This document shows positions 12,695-23,013 of a stretch of 64,000 nt of DNA, in pieces. Below the pieces are notes generated by a model. That model was not told the DNA's origin and did not search any database. It was given only the letters and a program-made list of their open reading frames with translations. A program made the position numbers and the translations under genes. Location: NCBI GenBank assembly GCA_037042915.1, contig CM073193.1, forward strand, positions 1,674,001 through 1,738,000. The letters are read 5' to 3'. Within the stretch, counting starts at the first letter, position 1. Each line of letters begins with the position of its first letter. This DNA is from Auricularia sp. M13. Taxonomy: Eukaryota > Basidiomycota > Agaricomycetes > Auriculariales > Auriculariaceae.

Positions 12695-13050
12695 GAGTTT
12701 TGCTGGCCCAAATTTACTCTAGCATTCTCAAGTAGCTAATGTATGGCTTGCAGAATAGGACTGAGTCTTGCGTGACAACCCGGCCGGGCTCTCTGTAATG
12801 TTCCTTTTTATCTCCTCAGGCCATCTCTGCTCTAATTGAAACAAAAGAAACACCTTATACTTGTCTCCGTTAAAGCGTGCTTTCGCCTAATACACGGTTC
12901 CTGGATAGGAATGAACGGCTTCCTCATGGAGTACCAGTCCCATGGATTTTTGATGGGCAATGGTTGACCTGAGCAAAGGAAGACATTGCCCCGCTAGGGA
13001 AAAAAGAACATTCAACAGCAGTGAAGAACAAGGATGACTGGGCGGCAAAA
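12695..13050. other. Intergenic, nothing recognised
   Basis: Spacer upstream of the tRNA 3' end. No ORF supported. Confidence 0.5.
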
Positions 13051-13153
13051 GGGCTCAGCCGGGAATTGAACCCGGGGCCTCTCGCAGTCATTCACGCAAT
13101 TACGTGAGAGAGGTTAACCCGAAGCGAGAATCATACGACTAGACCACTGAGCC
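13051..13153 (-). tRNA. tRNA-Pro(CGG) with intron
   Basis: On the minus strand the acceptor arms GGCTCAG and CTGAGCC pair over seven bases. The D region GTGGTCTAGTCGTATG forms the A box. The T arm CCGGGTTCAATTCCCGG is perfect and forms the B box. The anticodon stem CTCGC/GCGAG closes a loop TTCGGG..T, giving anticodon CGG (Pro). A 31-nt intron sits at the canonical 37/38 position and includes a self-complementary part (TCACGTAATTGCGTGA). Total length is 103 nt. A TTTT run directly after the 3' end (plus-strand AAAA at 13047-13050) is a Pol III terminator. CCA is not encoded, as expected for eukaryotes. Confidence 0.95.
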
Positions 13154-14960
13154 ACGCGCAGTGCGTCGACTATTGAAATCAAGATGATTCTCAAAAATAC
13201 TGCAGCATCTGGCGAATGTCGTCATTGATTTAGTGTGTCTTTAGTCAACTCCAACCAGCTGAAGAGTCTCTCAGTACATCGGAACACTCTCGCACTGCAC
13301 TCATTGATTTCGCGACTCTTGGTTGTCCTCATCAGGGTCATGCACTCTGGTTAAGATTAGGAATGGTAGGTATAGCATGAAACTGACGACGACTGTATCA
13401 TACGTATTACGATGTCGAACGCCATGCATATGGACACCGAACAGAGACGGCCAGAGCATGCAAACTTACTCACCGCCTCAAGTAGTTGCGCAGGTTACAG
13501 CCGCGAAGAGCGGCGCACTGTGCCACTAGCAGTTCCCGTTGCAGCACTGTGAAAACGCGAAAGAGCAACTGATCAGTACGTGGAGGAGAAACAAGACGGA
13601 GGCAATGGGACTAGAATCAGATAAAAGGTTACCGTGTTGAGTTTCTCGACATGGTGAGATTACGACAGGGATAGACAAATTGGTCATCATGAAGGGCGGG
13701 GGCGCGGCGTCGGTATAGGAAAAAAAAAAGCAACTCACAGTTCAATATAGGTGGGACAAGAGCGAGACGACGGCCCAGGTCAAGATACACAGCTGGTTTG
13801 CAACCTGTAATAGAGCGAGTGATTAGCAAGTTTTGCGCGAAATCGACGGAAGGGAGATAGTGGAAGAAGAGAATAGGAACAGGATCAGCAAAGCATTAGT
13901 TACCATGCAGTTCATCGACAAATGAGGATTAAGACAGGGATAAATGTCGTTCATCGTATCAAGGCGCGGCGAAAATTGAACAAATTCACGAAGGAAAGAC
14001 TCACGAGTTGTAGATCCAGGAAAGACGCTACCTATGCCCAATAGGTAAAGGGGAAGTGTAACGGAAAGCCAAGGCCGGCGGGCTGGTTGGCTCGGACAAC
14101 GAAGGGCAAAGTAAGAAAAGAGAGAAAATGTCGACGGCGGAGTTGGAACGCGCGACTTTATACGGCAGCAGTGGCTGTGCACCCAGTGCGCCTTATTGAA
14201 TCTCGAGCAATACATAGGCGTTATTGCTGCACAGTCAGGAATGGTCGTGTTCGTCGCTCTTGCTGGTCGCTGAAAAGCCTGGACGGCACTCGATGCAACC
14301 CGTCTCGTCCGTCCTATCTGCACGGTTTGCGTGGGCACGGTGGAAAATCTTCTGCTAGTGCGCAAGGACCCGCCCCACAGGATTAAAATTATCTTTATGT
14401 GAAGTCAAGCGCTCTTGAGGTTTGGGTCTTGCTCTAGCACCGAATTTCAATCTACCACATGCACCTGAGTTACATGCTATCTCGCCACTCCACTGTGGCA
14501 AATGTTTTTCGTGGCAGGATCTCCTGTAAGAAAGTCTACGGGCAAAACATTTGGATCCATGACATGAGGATGCGTATCGCAACCCTTGAATCAACTTTCT
14601 CAGAGTGCATCGGGTGGCAAGAAAAACCACAGAGCGGCGACAGCAGTGAGGCCAATAACAACTTCTTGCGTATTCTAGCTCGGAAGAGGGTCATATTGTC
14701 GTTACATGCCTGAGTGAGGTGCTTGTGTGTCCTGCAGCGTGCGAGGGGCACTTTTCAAGCACTTTCATCAGTCAAAAGCCTGAGGTAACCCGTCGCCGCG
14801 AGCTCACCTCCCAGCAATCGTGTGGACCGCATGGGATAGCTTGGAGCAGCTATTTCGGGGCGCCATGTAGGGACTCCATGCCTCACGGCTGCCTCGTGGA
14901 GTTACACATAAGGACCCATTGGCTGGGTTGCACAGCCACTATCCTCAGCAAATTTCTTGG
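13154..14960. other. Gene-poor stretch with a weak diverged repeat
   Basis: No gene could be supported. On the minus strand two related segments of about 45 nt, near 13635-13685 and 13905-13950, share TATCCCTGTC and a GGTAAC end, each followed by a T/C-rich intron-like stretch. They could be duplicated exons of an unrecognised small gene. A poly-A run lies near 13721-13732. Confidence 0.35.
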
Positions 14961-16310
14961 ATGGCGGCGAGTCCAGCGACGACAGACTCGCGGTATGTGC
15001 GCTCCCCGACTGGCTCAGCAGCCTCGCGGCGACCTTTGCCATTCCCCCCCAGCCGGATACCTGTGCCAGCTGAGCCGCTGCCAGTGCCAACGCCTGCGCC
15101 TGCGCCGCCGCCGCTGAATGTCGCACCGTCGCATACAAACTTTCTTCTGGACCGATTCGTGGGCGGCTTTCGCAAGCTGTACAGGCCCAATATCAGGCGC
15201 AGGGGCTCGTCGGTGCCACAGGAGCCAACCGATGTCGAAAATAATGCCGCCAACGCCGCGGGATTTTCTCAGAGTCCACCGGGTACATACGAGGAGCCAG
15301 TGACAGTCCACGTAGCGCAGGACGGGCACACATTTGTGCCAGACACAGCGAGCGCGCACTTAGCTGCAGTCCCTGGACCCCCTGGAGGATTTTACTCGCC
15401 GTCTTCCGCGATGAGCCCGCAGTCGGGGCTCGCACCCAGCATCCACCACACTTCCCGCGCGCCGTCGGTGCGCATCGAGTACGCTGAGCCTCTGCCTACT
15501 GGCGCGCAGAGCGGGTATCACAGCAGAGCATCGAGCATGGCGCGCAACGATGTTTCAGCGCGGCATTCGCGCGCCCCGTCAGACAATGGCGACGACGACG
15601 AGGACGGCGAGGGCGACCACGCGACGGCCGTTGGCCACGGCGACGGCGTGAGCGTCGTGCGCAGCCAGACGGCGCCGACCTCGACGCCCTACATCACCCC
15701 ACATTTTATCAACGGCCTCGCCGACGGTGCGCCCAGCAAGGAGACTCCATCGCCGCCAAGGGCCAAGACGAGCCCATATGGCTCGACATTTGCGGCGATC
15801 GCCAACGCCATCCAGCACGTGCGCAGCCTGCCATGGGTAACGCAGATCGTCACGGAGGAGTGGAAGCCGCCGAACACGCGCGTCGGGCCCCCCAGCGCGT
15901 CGCAGTCGTGGTACACCGAGGGCCCGCGCTCCGCCTCGCTGTATCCAGGCAGCGGCGGGCCATTCTTCCCGCCCAACTACTACCCAGGCCCGCAGTCGCA
16001 GCCGCTAACGACGACCATGAATCTTTCGCCGGGCACGATCTCGCCGCCGTACATGCTCTCCCCCGATGGCCGTCCGTGGCCTCCCGGGACGCAGTACTAC
16101 TACAACCCGCAGTACAATACGCAGCCACTCATCTCGCCCGCACCGCCGCCGCCGCCCGCACACCCGCACATGTCGAGCCCGATGGACCAGACTCCGTCGC
16201 TTCTCCTGCGCAATTCGACGCTCCAGCCACCCCCGTCGACGTATCTCAATGCAGGAGGCTCCGTGCATCGCAGTCGTGCAGCCTCGTCGGCCTACGGCCA
16301 TGCACAGTGA
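14961..16310 (+). CDS. Pro/Ser-rich disordered hypothetical protein
   Basis: Single open frame of 449 residues from ATG 14961; the frame extends a few codons upstream without another Met. Function not recognised. The chain is rich in Pro, Ser, Ala and Thr and looks mostly disordered. Two more ordered segments stand out: FLLDRFVGGFRKLYRPNIRR near residue 60 and FAAIANAIQHVRSLPWVTQI near residue 280. An acidic patch (DNGDDDEDGEGD) lies in the middle and Tyr/Pro repeats (NYYPGPQSQP, QYYYNPQYN) near the end. No signal peptide or membrane segment. It resembles low-complexity cytoskeletal or signalling scaffolds of mushrooms, but that is only an impression. A stop is followed after 116 bp by the next plus-strand gene. 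Confidence 0.7.
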   Translation: MAASPATTDSRYVRSPTGSAASRRPLPFPPSRIPVPAEPLPVPTPAPAPPPLNVAPSHTNFLLDRFVGGFRKLYRPNIRRRGSSVPQEPTDVENNAANAAGFSQSPPGTYEEPVTVHVAQDGHTFVPDTASAHLAAVPGPPGGFYSPSSAMSPQSGLAPSIHHTSRAPSVRIEYAEPLPTGAQSGYHSRASSMARNDVSARHSRAPSDNGDDDEDGEGDHATAVGHGDGVSVVRSQTAPTSTPYITPHFINGLADGAPSKETPSPPRAKTSPYGSTFAAIANAIQHVRSLPWVTQIVTEEWKPPNTRVGPPSASQSWYTEGPRSASLYPGSGGPFFPPNYYPGPQSQPLTTTMNLSPGTISPPYMLSPDGRPWPPGTQYYYNPQYNTQPLISPAPPPPPAHPHMSSPMDQTPSLLLRNSTLQPPPSTYLNAGGSVHRSRAASSAYGHAQ

Positions 16311-16426
16311 TTTCACATTGCTCTCTTGCTCTGCTTTGAATCTGCTTTGTTTCATGTACTGTATTCTCGTCCGAATCTAGCCTGCTATCTCTTGGTCCAC
16401 GGCGTTTCCCGGCCAATACCTTTCCC

Positions 16427-17367
16427 ATGGCTACGAACTGGTGGGACCAGTGGCCCGACCTCAAGCCAGATCATGTGCAAAGCGTCTGGGCGCGGAACTA
16501 CGCCCTGTACTGGGGCAAAACGGCCCCCGACTTCAAGCCAGGACGCATCGTGTCCCGTCGCCTGGAGCACATCGGCTGTCGTGTTCACGTCTTCCCGCAA
16601 TACGAGACGCTTTCCGCCCAAATCCGCGCTCATCGCCTCGCCGCGGCCCACCGACGCTCGCAACGTTCCCCCTCACGTTTCACGTTTCCTCCGCAGGACG
16701 GGCCTGTCCTCATTTTCGGGGCCCCCGGAATCGGTGCGCACTGCGCACAGCTCCGCCCGTTTACGCTACTTCCGAGTGACCTCGGGTTGCAGGAAAGTCC
16801 ATTTTCTTGGAATATTACGCCGTCCGCCTAATGGAAGAACGGATGCCTTTCGTCCTCTACCACTGCCATGCATACTACGTGTTCACCCCGGACGGCGTCA
16901 AGAGGGCGAAGAGCATCCCCGACGAGCCTGAGGAGCTGTTTTCCGCCGCGGCCAACGTCCCGTTCCTCATCTACTCCGTCGACTCCCGCCAAGAGCTGCC
17001 TTGTGGAATCGTCCTCCACCATTCCTTCTTCTTCTTTATACAGGCGTCTTCCCCGAGCCCGGAGAATTACAAATGGCTTCAGAAAAGAATTGGTCACCGC
17101 GTCCTGACCATGGTCCCCCACCCGAAAGACGAAGTCGTCCACGCGTGAGTGCAGTACTCATAGCGAGCGCTGCCGTCGCTGAGTTGTCACAGTCTCAGGC
17201 ACCTGGGACTATCCAAATCTGACGAAGCGCTCCGATCGGCAGTTGAAGCCTACGGGCCCAACATCCGCATCGTCATCCGAGAGCTGCTAAACGATTCTCT
17301 TCCAGAAACTAGCGTCTGTTCAGCTGTCCGGGCCGACAGTTGTCCACCCAGCAAGTCCCTAAGCTGA
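16427..17367 (+). CDS. P-loop protein of the Crinkler/RHS-like type
   Basis: Three exons (16427-16733, 16793-17144, 17193-17367) close exactly to 277 residues. The first intron splits the Walker A motif, which reads GAPGIGKSIFLEYYAVRL after splicing. Upstream is the conserved block PDFKPGRIVSRRLEHIG; downstream follow FVLYHCHAYYVFTPDGVKR, FLIYSVDSRQELP, FFFFIQASSPSPENYKWLQK and YGPNIRIVIREL. This order matches a large family of basidiomycete proteins that I associate with the P-loop NTPase part of Crinkler/RHS-type proteins; the name is from memory of the family, not a search. Length is short for the group, so the C-terminus may be truncated. It shares its architecture with the gene at 26504-27746. 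Role unknown; such families are expanded and often near mobile DNA. Confidence 0.7.
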
Positions 17368-17760
17368 ATTACCTGTGACATCTCGTACTGTGATATTTAC
17401 GAGTGAGGTAATAATATGTGGCAAGCTGTGGACCTTTGTTCGCATTGACAGACTTGGCGGTTGTCCCCACGGGCGCGTCTCCAGGGACAGCGTCGCGCGA
17501 ATCTTCAATTCAGTGTTATATGCATCTTCCCGAAATATAGCACAGGCTTAATTAAAGCGGCCAATGATTGTGCGGCATTGAACCAACAACAAAATTCTGC
17601 CCGTCCCAAATGCTTTCAAAGAACTGGCAGTGTTGCACGTAATCATTCATTGACGCAGATAATCCTACGATGCCTTCTCAGGTTCATGAGCGGATGACCA
17701 ACGATATGAGAGAAATTACCTTCCATACCCAGATTCCAACTACCAGATGTTTGTCGTCAC
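17368..17760. other. Spacer between convergent genes
   Basis: Holds the 3' flanks of the P-loop gene and the CYP63-like gene. No feature supported. Confidence 0.5.
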
Positions 17761-20435
17761 CTACGCCTCCTTCATCGTGACCCATAGTCCGCCCTGTCAA
17801 ACCACCATCAGCATCTCACTCTCCTTCACCCGAGCAAGGCTGGACACAGCGTACTCACCTTGACGAAGCTCGTCAAAAACGACATCGGCCACACGCGCTC
17901 GACACGCTGGCGCCCTTCGCCACGCGCCCATGCTGCCGGAGGGCGTGATTCGGGTGGCTGCGCCTCCTCCGCGAACGAGATCCCGTCGAACGCCTGCAGC
18001 AGGCGCACGAGGAAGAAGGACATCTCGTTGTAGGCGAACTGCGAAATCCATAGTGTCAGTGGGGGAGGCGGGAAATGGACTCTGAAAGGAGACGTACTTG
18101 CTGTCCGAGACAGATACGCGGCCCTGCAGAATGTTCAATACGTGAGTAAGCGATTATAAAGAGGGCGAGGAATGGGAGGAATGGAAACAGGGTGAACAGA
18201 GATGTATGTGGAAGGGATCGAGGAACGCACCTGCGTTGAAAGGCAGGAAAATGAACGGGTGCGGCGTAAGATACTTGTGCAGTCGCTCGTCGAGGAATCG
18301 GTCTGGGTCAAACATATCGGCGTCTGGGCCCCAGAGGTCTTTCCTGCGGTGCATGATGTAAACCGAGTACGAGACACTGTGTACGCAACGTGAAAGTGAG
18401 AGTTCATCCCAGGTAGGAATGATGGGGAGCACGCACAATGACTTCGGCGGGAGGTAGTGGTGCTTTCCAGTCGCGGGATCGATCGAAGGGAGGAGTGTCC
18501 CTTCGATATTTTGCCTGAGAGACGTATGCTGGTAAGCACGCAATGCGACATGCTGGTTGAACGGACAACTACGTACCGAATATTTCCGGGAACCGCAGGG
18601 TATAACCTGAGTGTCTCTACAACCAGTCGTAAATATACCTGTGCGAGATATCGACGGACGGTGCTTACCGTTGAGGACGGCGCGGAGGTACTTCATCTCT
18701 CGGAGGTCGTCGTACGAAGGAACCTGACCCTCGGGAAATTTGGTTATCACTTCATCGCGTAGGCGGGCCAGGACGTTGGGGTGCTGGGAAAGGAAATAGA
18801 CTGCAAAGGTGAGCGTCGACATGGTTGTATCGCGTCCGGCGACCATGATATTCTGCAGAAACCGAATGAGAGTCTATCCCGCTAGTACTCGACCTGAATG
18901 CGAGGCATACCATGATTTCGTCCTTTAATGATCTTCTGATCTGTAAGGGGTACAGGTGTTAACATAGTCGTTGCACGTAGGAATTTAGCGAGCGAGAGAC
19001 CTTCTGTAGAGCTGAGAAGATGGTCCAGCAGAGTGCTCCCCTCTTTCTCATCGTGCACGGACAAATTCTTGTGGAGGCGCTTCCGCTCAAGCGCGAGCTG
19101 CAGAATGGGATCGATATACGCATCAATAACCTTCATAGCCGCTCTGATCTTGGGGTTTATCATGGGCAGCTGCAACATATAGCAGGAAAACGCACTGGGA
19201 TCGATCTCTGAAGAGTTCTTTGAACGGCCAGAGCGCACCACTTCTCAGGCGCATGAAGATCGCGCGTTTCGCGTCTTCGAACGCCACGACAAAATCGTCC
19301 GACGGCGAGCGCTTTTGGACGTATCCCAGTGGTGGTGGAACGTTGTGCGGATACGCTAGGTCCGCGTGCAAGCTGTCAACGCTTTGGCCAAACAGGAACT
19401 CTGTGGCACTGTCGAGGGTGAAGCGGGCGATGACGTCCTGGCGCGGCCTTGGTCAGCAGGGAACAGAAGTTGCGAGCGACGAGCGTCCGGGTGCAAAGGG
19501 AGGGAGGAGCTAGCGTACCTCGAAGTTGAAAGGAACGTTGAGTCGCACGCGTTCGCGTATCTTCGCAATGGCAGCGTCCGCGTGTCGCTGAAAGATCTCA
19601 AAATCTGTAATCCGCTCTCGTGTGAAGAACGGCCTTGTCATCGTCCGGTGAAACCTGGAACCAATCAGTTTGAATCCTGCGATTGGGTGTGCAGTGTTGG
19701 ACTAACTTCCACATTTCACCTGAGAGGAATCATTCGGTCATGTCAGCACTGGGCACACATTCTCTAGCAGGACAGGCGTACTCACCGTCCGAGTTGAAAA
19801 CTCCAGTTCCGAGGACAGAGACGGCGGTATTGTTAAAAACTTCACCTGCAATCCCCTACTGAGCTCGTCGCTTTACAGGGCGGGCTAAAGCTACCTTTGA
19901 CGAAGTTTTTGAAATCTGAAGCTAGGATAGCCTTCATGTTCTCCGGGTCAGCAGTGAAGATCTACAGAAATTGAGTGTCATTATAAAAACTGAGTGCGAT
20001 CTTGAGAGCTCCTACAATTGTCATTCCAAGCCTCGTCGACGAGTGCGTCGTTCCATACTTCGCCATTGCCTTCGTCCTATGGTTGACTGCACATGCAGTA
20101 GGTTGAGATGTCCGGTTATTAACGGCGAATGAGCACGTACAGAGATAATCCTCGGGCCCAGGCATGTCATTGATCCACCACGGCGTGCTCGGGATAGGGG
20201 CGCCGCCCAGAGCGTTCATTTGCCTATGGTTGAGCACCGACTGCCAGAATGCGCGCAGTATCCATGTGAGCGGGACTACGGCGAGCGCTGCGACCGCGCG
20301 AGTCCACTGCGAGCGCAGCTGTGGCGCATCAATCCAATTGAGGCTGATGAACACGCAGCCGGCCAGAGCTGCCGCTCTGGCCAGCCCAGGGAATACAAGG
20401 CGCATGCCATGCGGGAATCGCTCCAGAGGGATCAT
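17761..20435 (-). CDS. Cytochrome P450, CYP63-like
   Basis: ER-bound haem monooxygenase. CYP63 members of white-rot fungi oxidise alkanes, fatty acids and aromatics; the substrate here is unknown. The gene has about a dozen short exons. Met at 20435 starts [20 protein letters not shown] and two hydrophobic stretches. Then come [65 protein letters not shown], the I-helix [18 protein letters not shown]-helix region YLRAVLNETLRLFPAVP, and [19 protein letters not shown]. An intron splits the haem loop; joined it reads [12 protein letters not shown] with the ligand Cys. The last exon (17797-17761) encodes [10 protein letters not shown] and stop. All hallmark motifs are present and in frame, so the gene looks functional. 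The first introns (20435-19970) are placed with less certainty. Confidence 0.88.
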
Positions 20436-21001
20436 TTCGCGTTTGGATACTGGACAGCTGAGCTCGAAGTCGCCGACGCTGCGGCTTAAGACAAGCTGCG
20501 CGGCTGCGCAGCTGAACATCCCGATTCGTCCAACTCCGATTATCATCGGCTTTCCGGGCCATTCATTATTATCATGGACGCCGGTAAGGACGGTAATAGT
20601 AGTATACAGGAGTTTCAGGGCCTACAAAGACCCGCTTCAGCCAACCCGCAAGACGCATCAAGCGAGTGACCGGTGTCAGATACTTGTACAGATTTATTTT
20701 CAACGATCAAGTGACTAAGAATCGAAGCTATAGGTCACCCGTTCACTTGGTGGTTGATTTACTATTTTTCACTGGCCCTCTTACAGGAGTGCCGCGCGGT
20801 TGACAACGAACGACGGTCGGATTTTCATCTCAAAAACCGCAGCCCTGTGCTAACATACACGTCTCCTCGGCGCCGAACTCTCGTGGTCCGAGACATGACT
20901 GCCGGAGTACCTTACACCTATGCGTGAGGCTGTTCAGAACTTGCAGCTGGTGATCGATTTGGATGAGCAAAACACGCTCCGTGATGAGCTCGAAACGCTC
21001 A
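20436..21001. other. Intergenic, P450 promoter side
   Basis: Contains the 5' flank of the CYP63-like gene and the 3' flank of the pectate lyase. ORFs here read through the P450 leader or are antisense shadows. Confidence 0.5.
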
Positions 21002-22076
21002 CTAGGCGTTCGACTGGTTGGTTGTGAGCTTCGTAGGTTCGGCACCCGAGCTGTTTCCCTAATGATGCCTGAGCCACAATACAGCAATTCGCCGTAGAAA
21101 TGGGTACGCACCTCGTACGTGTCGCAGATAGACGAAACGCTGGTCAGCGACAGACTGGGCTTGTCGATGGTCGCAGTGTCACCGTAGTTGGAGTTGACTA
21201 CGTTCGTCTCGTTAACGGTTCCCACGACAGGCAACGGAACCGCAGCTTACTGCCTACGAGGGTTGACCCTGACTTGCCGATGATCTGAGAGACGAGTACT
21301 GTACGCTTGTATTGCCTGAGGTACAATTCCGAGTGTCAATCGATATCGGTCACGAGGCAGGGAAGGACCACGCACGTCTTGCAGTTTCCGCACGAGCGGT
21401 AAAGCTTCCCGAACGTCTGCACGCAGTACGAGTCGATCTTCACCGTTCCGGCGCCGTTATGCTGCACGACCTTGTCGTCGGCGTTCTTTGCGCCGCCGCC
21501 TATGGTTACGCTTATCAGCAGTGGCACGGGGACACGGACCAAGGGGTTCTTACCGATGATGTTGGACTGTCCCGACGTCTGCTTGATCGTGATGGCGTCC
21601 TCGCAGACGTCCTCGAACCAGACGTTGTAAAGGTTGCACGACCCGAGGCAATGCACGCCCTCAGCTTGGTTCTTGCCGATCACCACATTCCTGGTCACCG
21701 TCGCATCAGCACACGACGAGCGCAGGTTGGACTCAGAGCCCACAACTCACTGCAGCGTAGCCCCATTCTGGAGGATGAAAACGGCGTCCTTGTCGCCGCC
21801 CTCCGTCTGGCCTTCGCACGCGCCGGAGCCGCGGTCGAAGCGAACGTTGCCGCCGTCGAACACGCCGGTGATATTGCGTGCAGCGCTGAACGACGTCGTA
21901 GTCGGCGGGCTGGGGAAGGTGCAGCTCGCCGCACGCTTTTCGAACTTGGGTGCGTCTTCGTTCTCGCGGATGTAGCGCGCCGCGAGGTGCGGGCTGTTCT
22001 CCGTGGCCGTCGGCGTGGGCGTCGCGAAGACGACCGCAATGAGCGCGCTGGCAACGAGAGCCTGGAGTGCGAACAT
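21002..22076 (-). CDS. Secreted pectate lyase, PL3 family
   Basis: Extracellular beta-helix enzyme that cleaves polygalacturonate by beta-elimination. Six exons were resolved and all phases agree. Exon 1 (22076-21751) gives a signal peptide ([20 protein letters not shown]), a short pro-region and [12 protein letters not shown]. Further exons give [91 protein letters not shown] and [16 protein letters not shown], ending LTTNQSNA. The [10 protein letters not shown] calcium-binding/active region and the many Cys are typical of PL3. Length of roughly 270 residues is normal. A TATATAA box lies about 65 bp upstream. It probably helps plant cell-wall decay; the neighbouring P450 and F-box genes show no shared pathway. 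Confidence 0.92.
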
Positions 22077-22139
22077 GCTGACTATCTTGTAGGCTGCTGC
22101 AGGTGTGCTCGACGAGTTGCAAATGGCGCACGAACATGC

Positions 22140-22147
22140 GTTATATA
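22140..22147 (-). promoter_or_regulatory. TATA box of the pectate lyase gene
   Basis: Minus-strand TATATAA about 65 bp before the ATG at 22076, a usual spacing for fungal TATA promoters. Confidence 0.5.
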
Positions 22148-23013
22148 CTGCGCGTGCCTCCACATTTCAGACGTTGAAGTGGTGTGTGTGTGATCACCCG
22201 GCCCGCCGTCGAAGCCTCGTTGTCGCGCGGGCCGGTCAAGTAAGCGTGTGGGGTCAAGTTCGAGGATACTCGTCAGCGCCGACATTATTCCTTGGATATC
22301 CAGCGTGGACGAGAAGACGGTCAAATGTCCCGGTCCGGCTGCTGCCGTTGTCGCGAGGTCGTCACGTGCATACGGATCGTTCTCACTTGCCAGACGTTGA
22401 AACCTGTGGTTACCTCACCATATCGAGAATTTTAGCAAGCCTGAGAGCTGGCAATGTCACATGTACCTGCACGTTCCTACACAAGTCGTCCTCATGTCAG
22501 ATCCCCTGCAAATCACATTCAGAAGCGTAAGCACCAGATTACCTTCTTTGCCATTCTCAGATCGGGCATGTGGGCTTGACTGACAATGAGCCGAATAGGC
22601 GGTCCAGCTGGCGGCCCGCTGCTGTCAGATATGCGACGATGATTTGGCGAAGTGGTGTCAACGATGGATGTCTGCAGGCTGTCGACATTTGCCCTCGCCC
22701 CGCTTCCAAATGCAGTTGCTGCTGAAGCTGGAGGTGGGCGCCGTTGAACTCACAGGGTTGTGCGATGCGTTCGACGATACGTTCAGGAGTCGCGTAGAAC
22801 GCCGTCTTTCTTGCTCCTCGCACGCTTCTGGATTCCTAATGTCAAAATGCCCTGTACCGGAATTGTCTGAATCCAATTCATGTGCTTAGAAAATGCGAAA
22901 TCGATACTGCTGTATACCAATTCGCCGAACCACACCAAGTCCGTAGAGGTATACAAAACCCGAAGCATATACGTATCTCATCCACTTATCTATAGAAGAG
23001 AGTGCCACCTGCA
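22148..23013. other. Intergenic, nothing recognised
   Basis: Pectate lyase 5' flank and F-box 3 3' flank. Short ORFs only. Confidence 0.5.
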
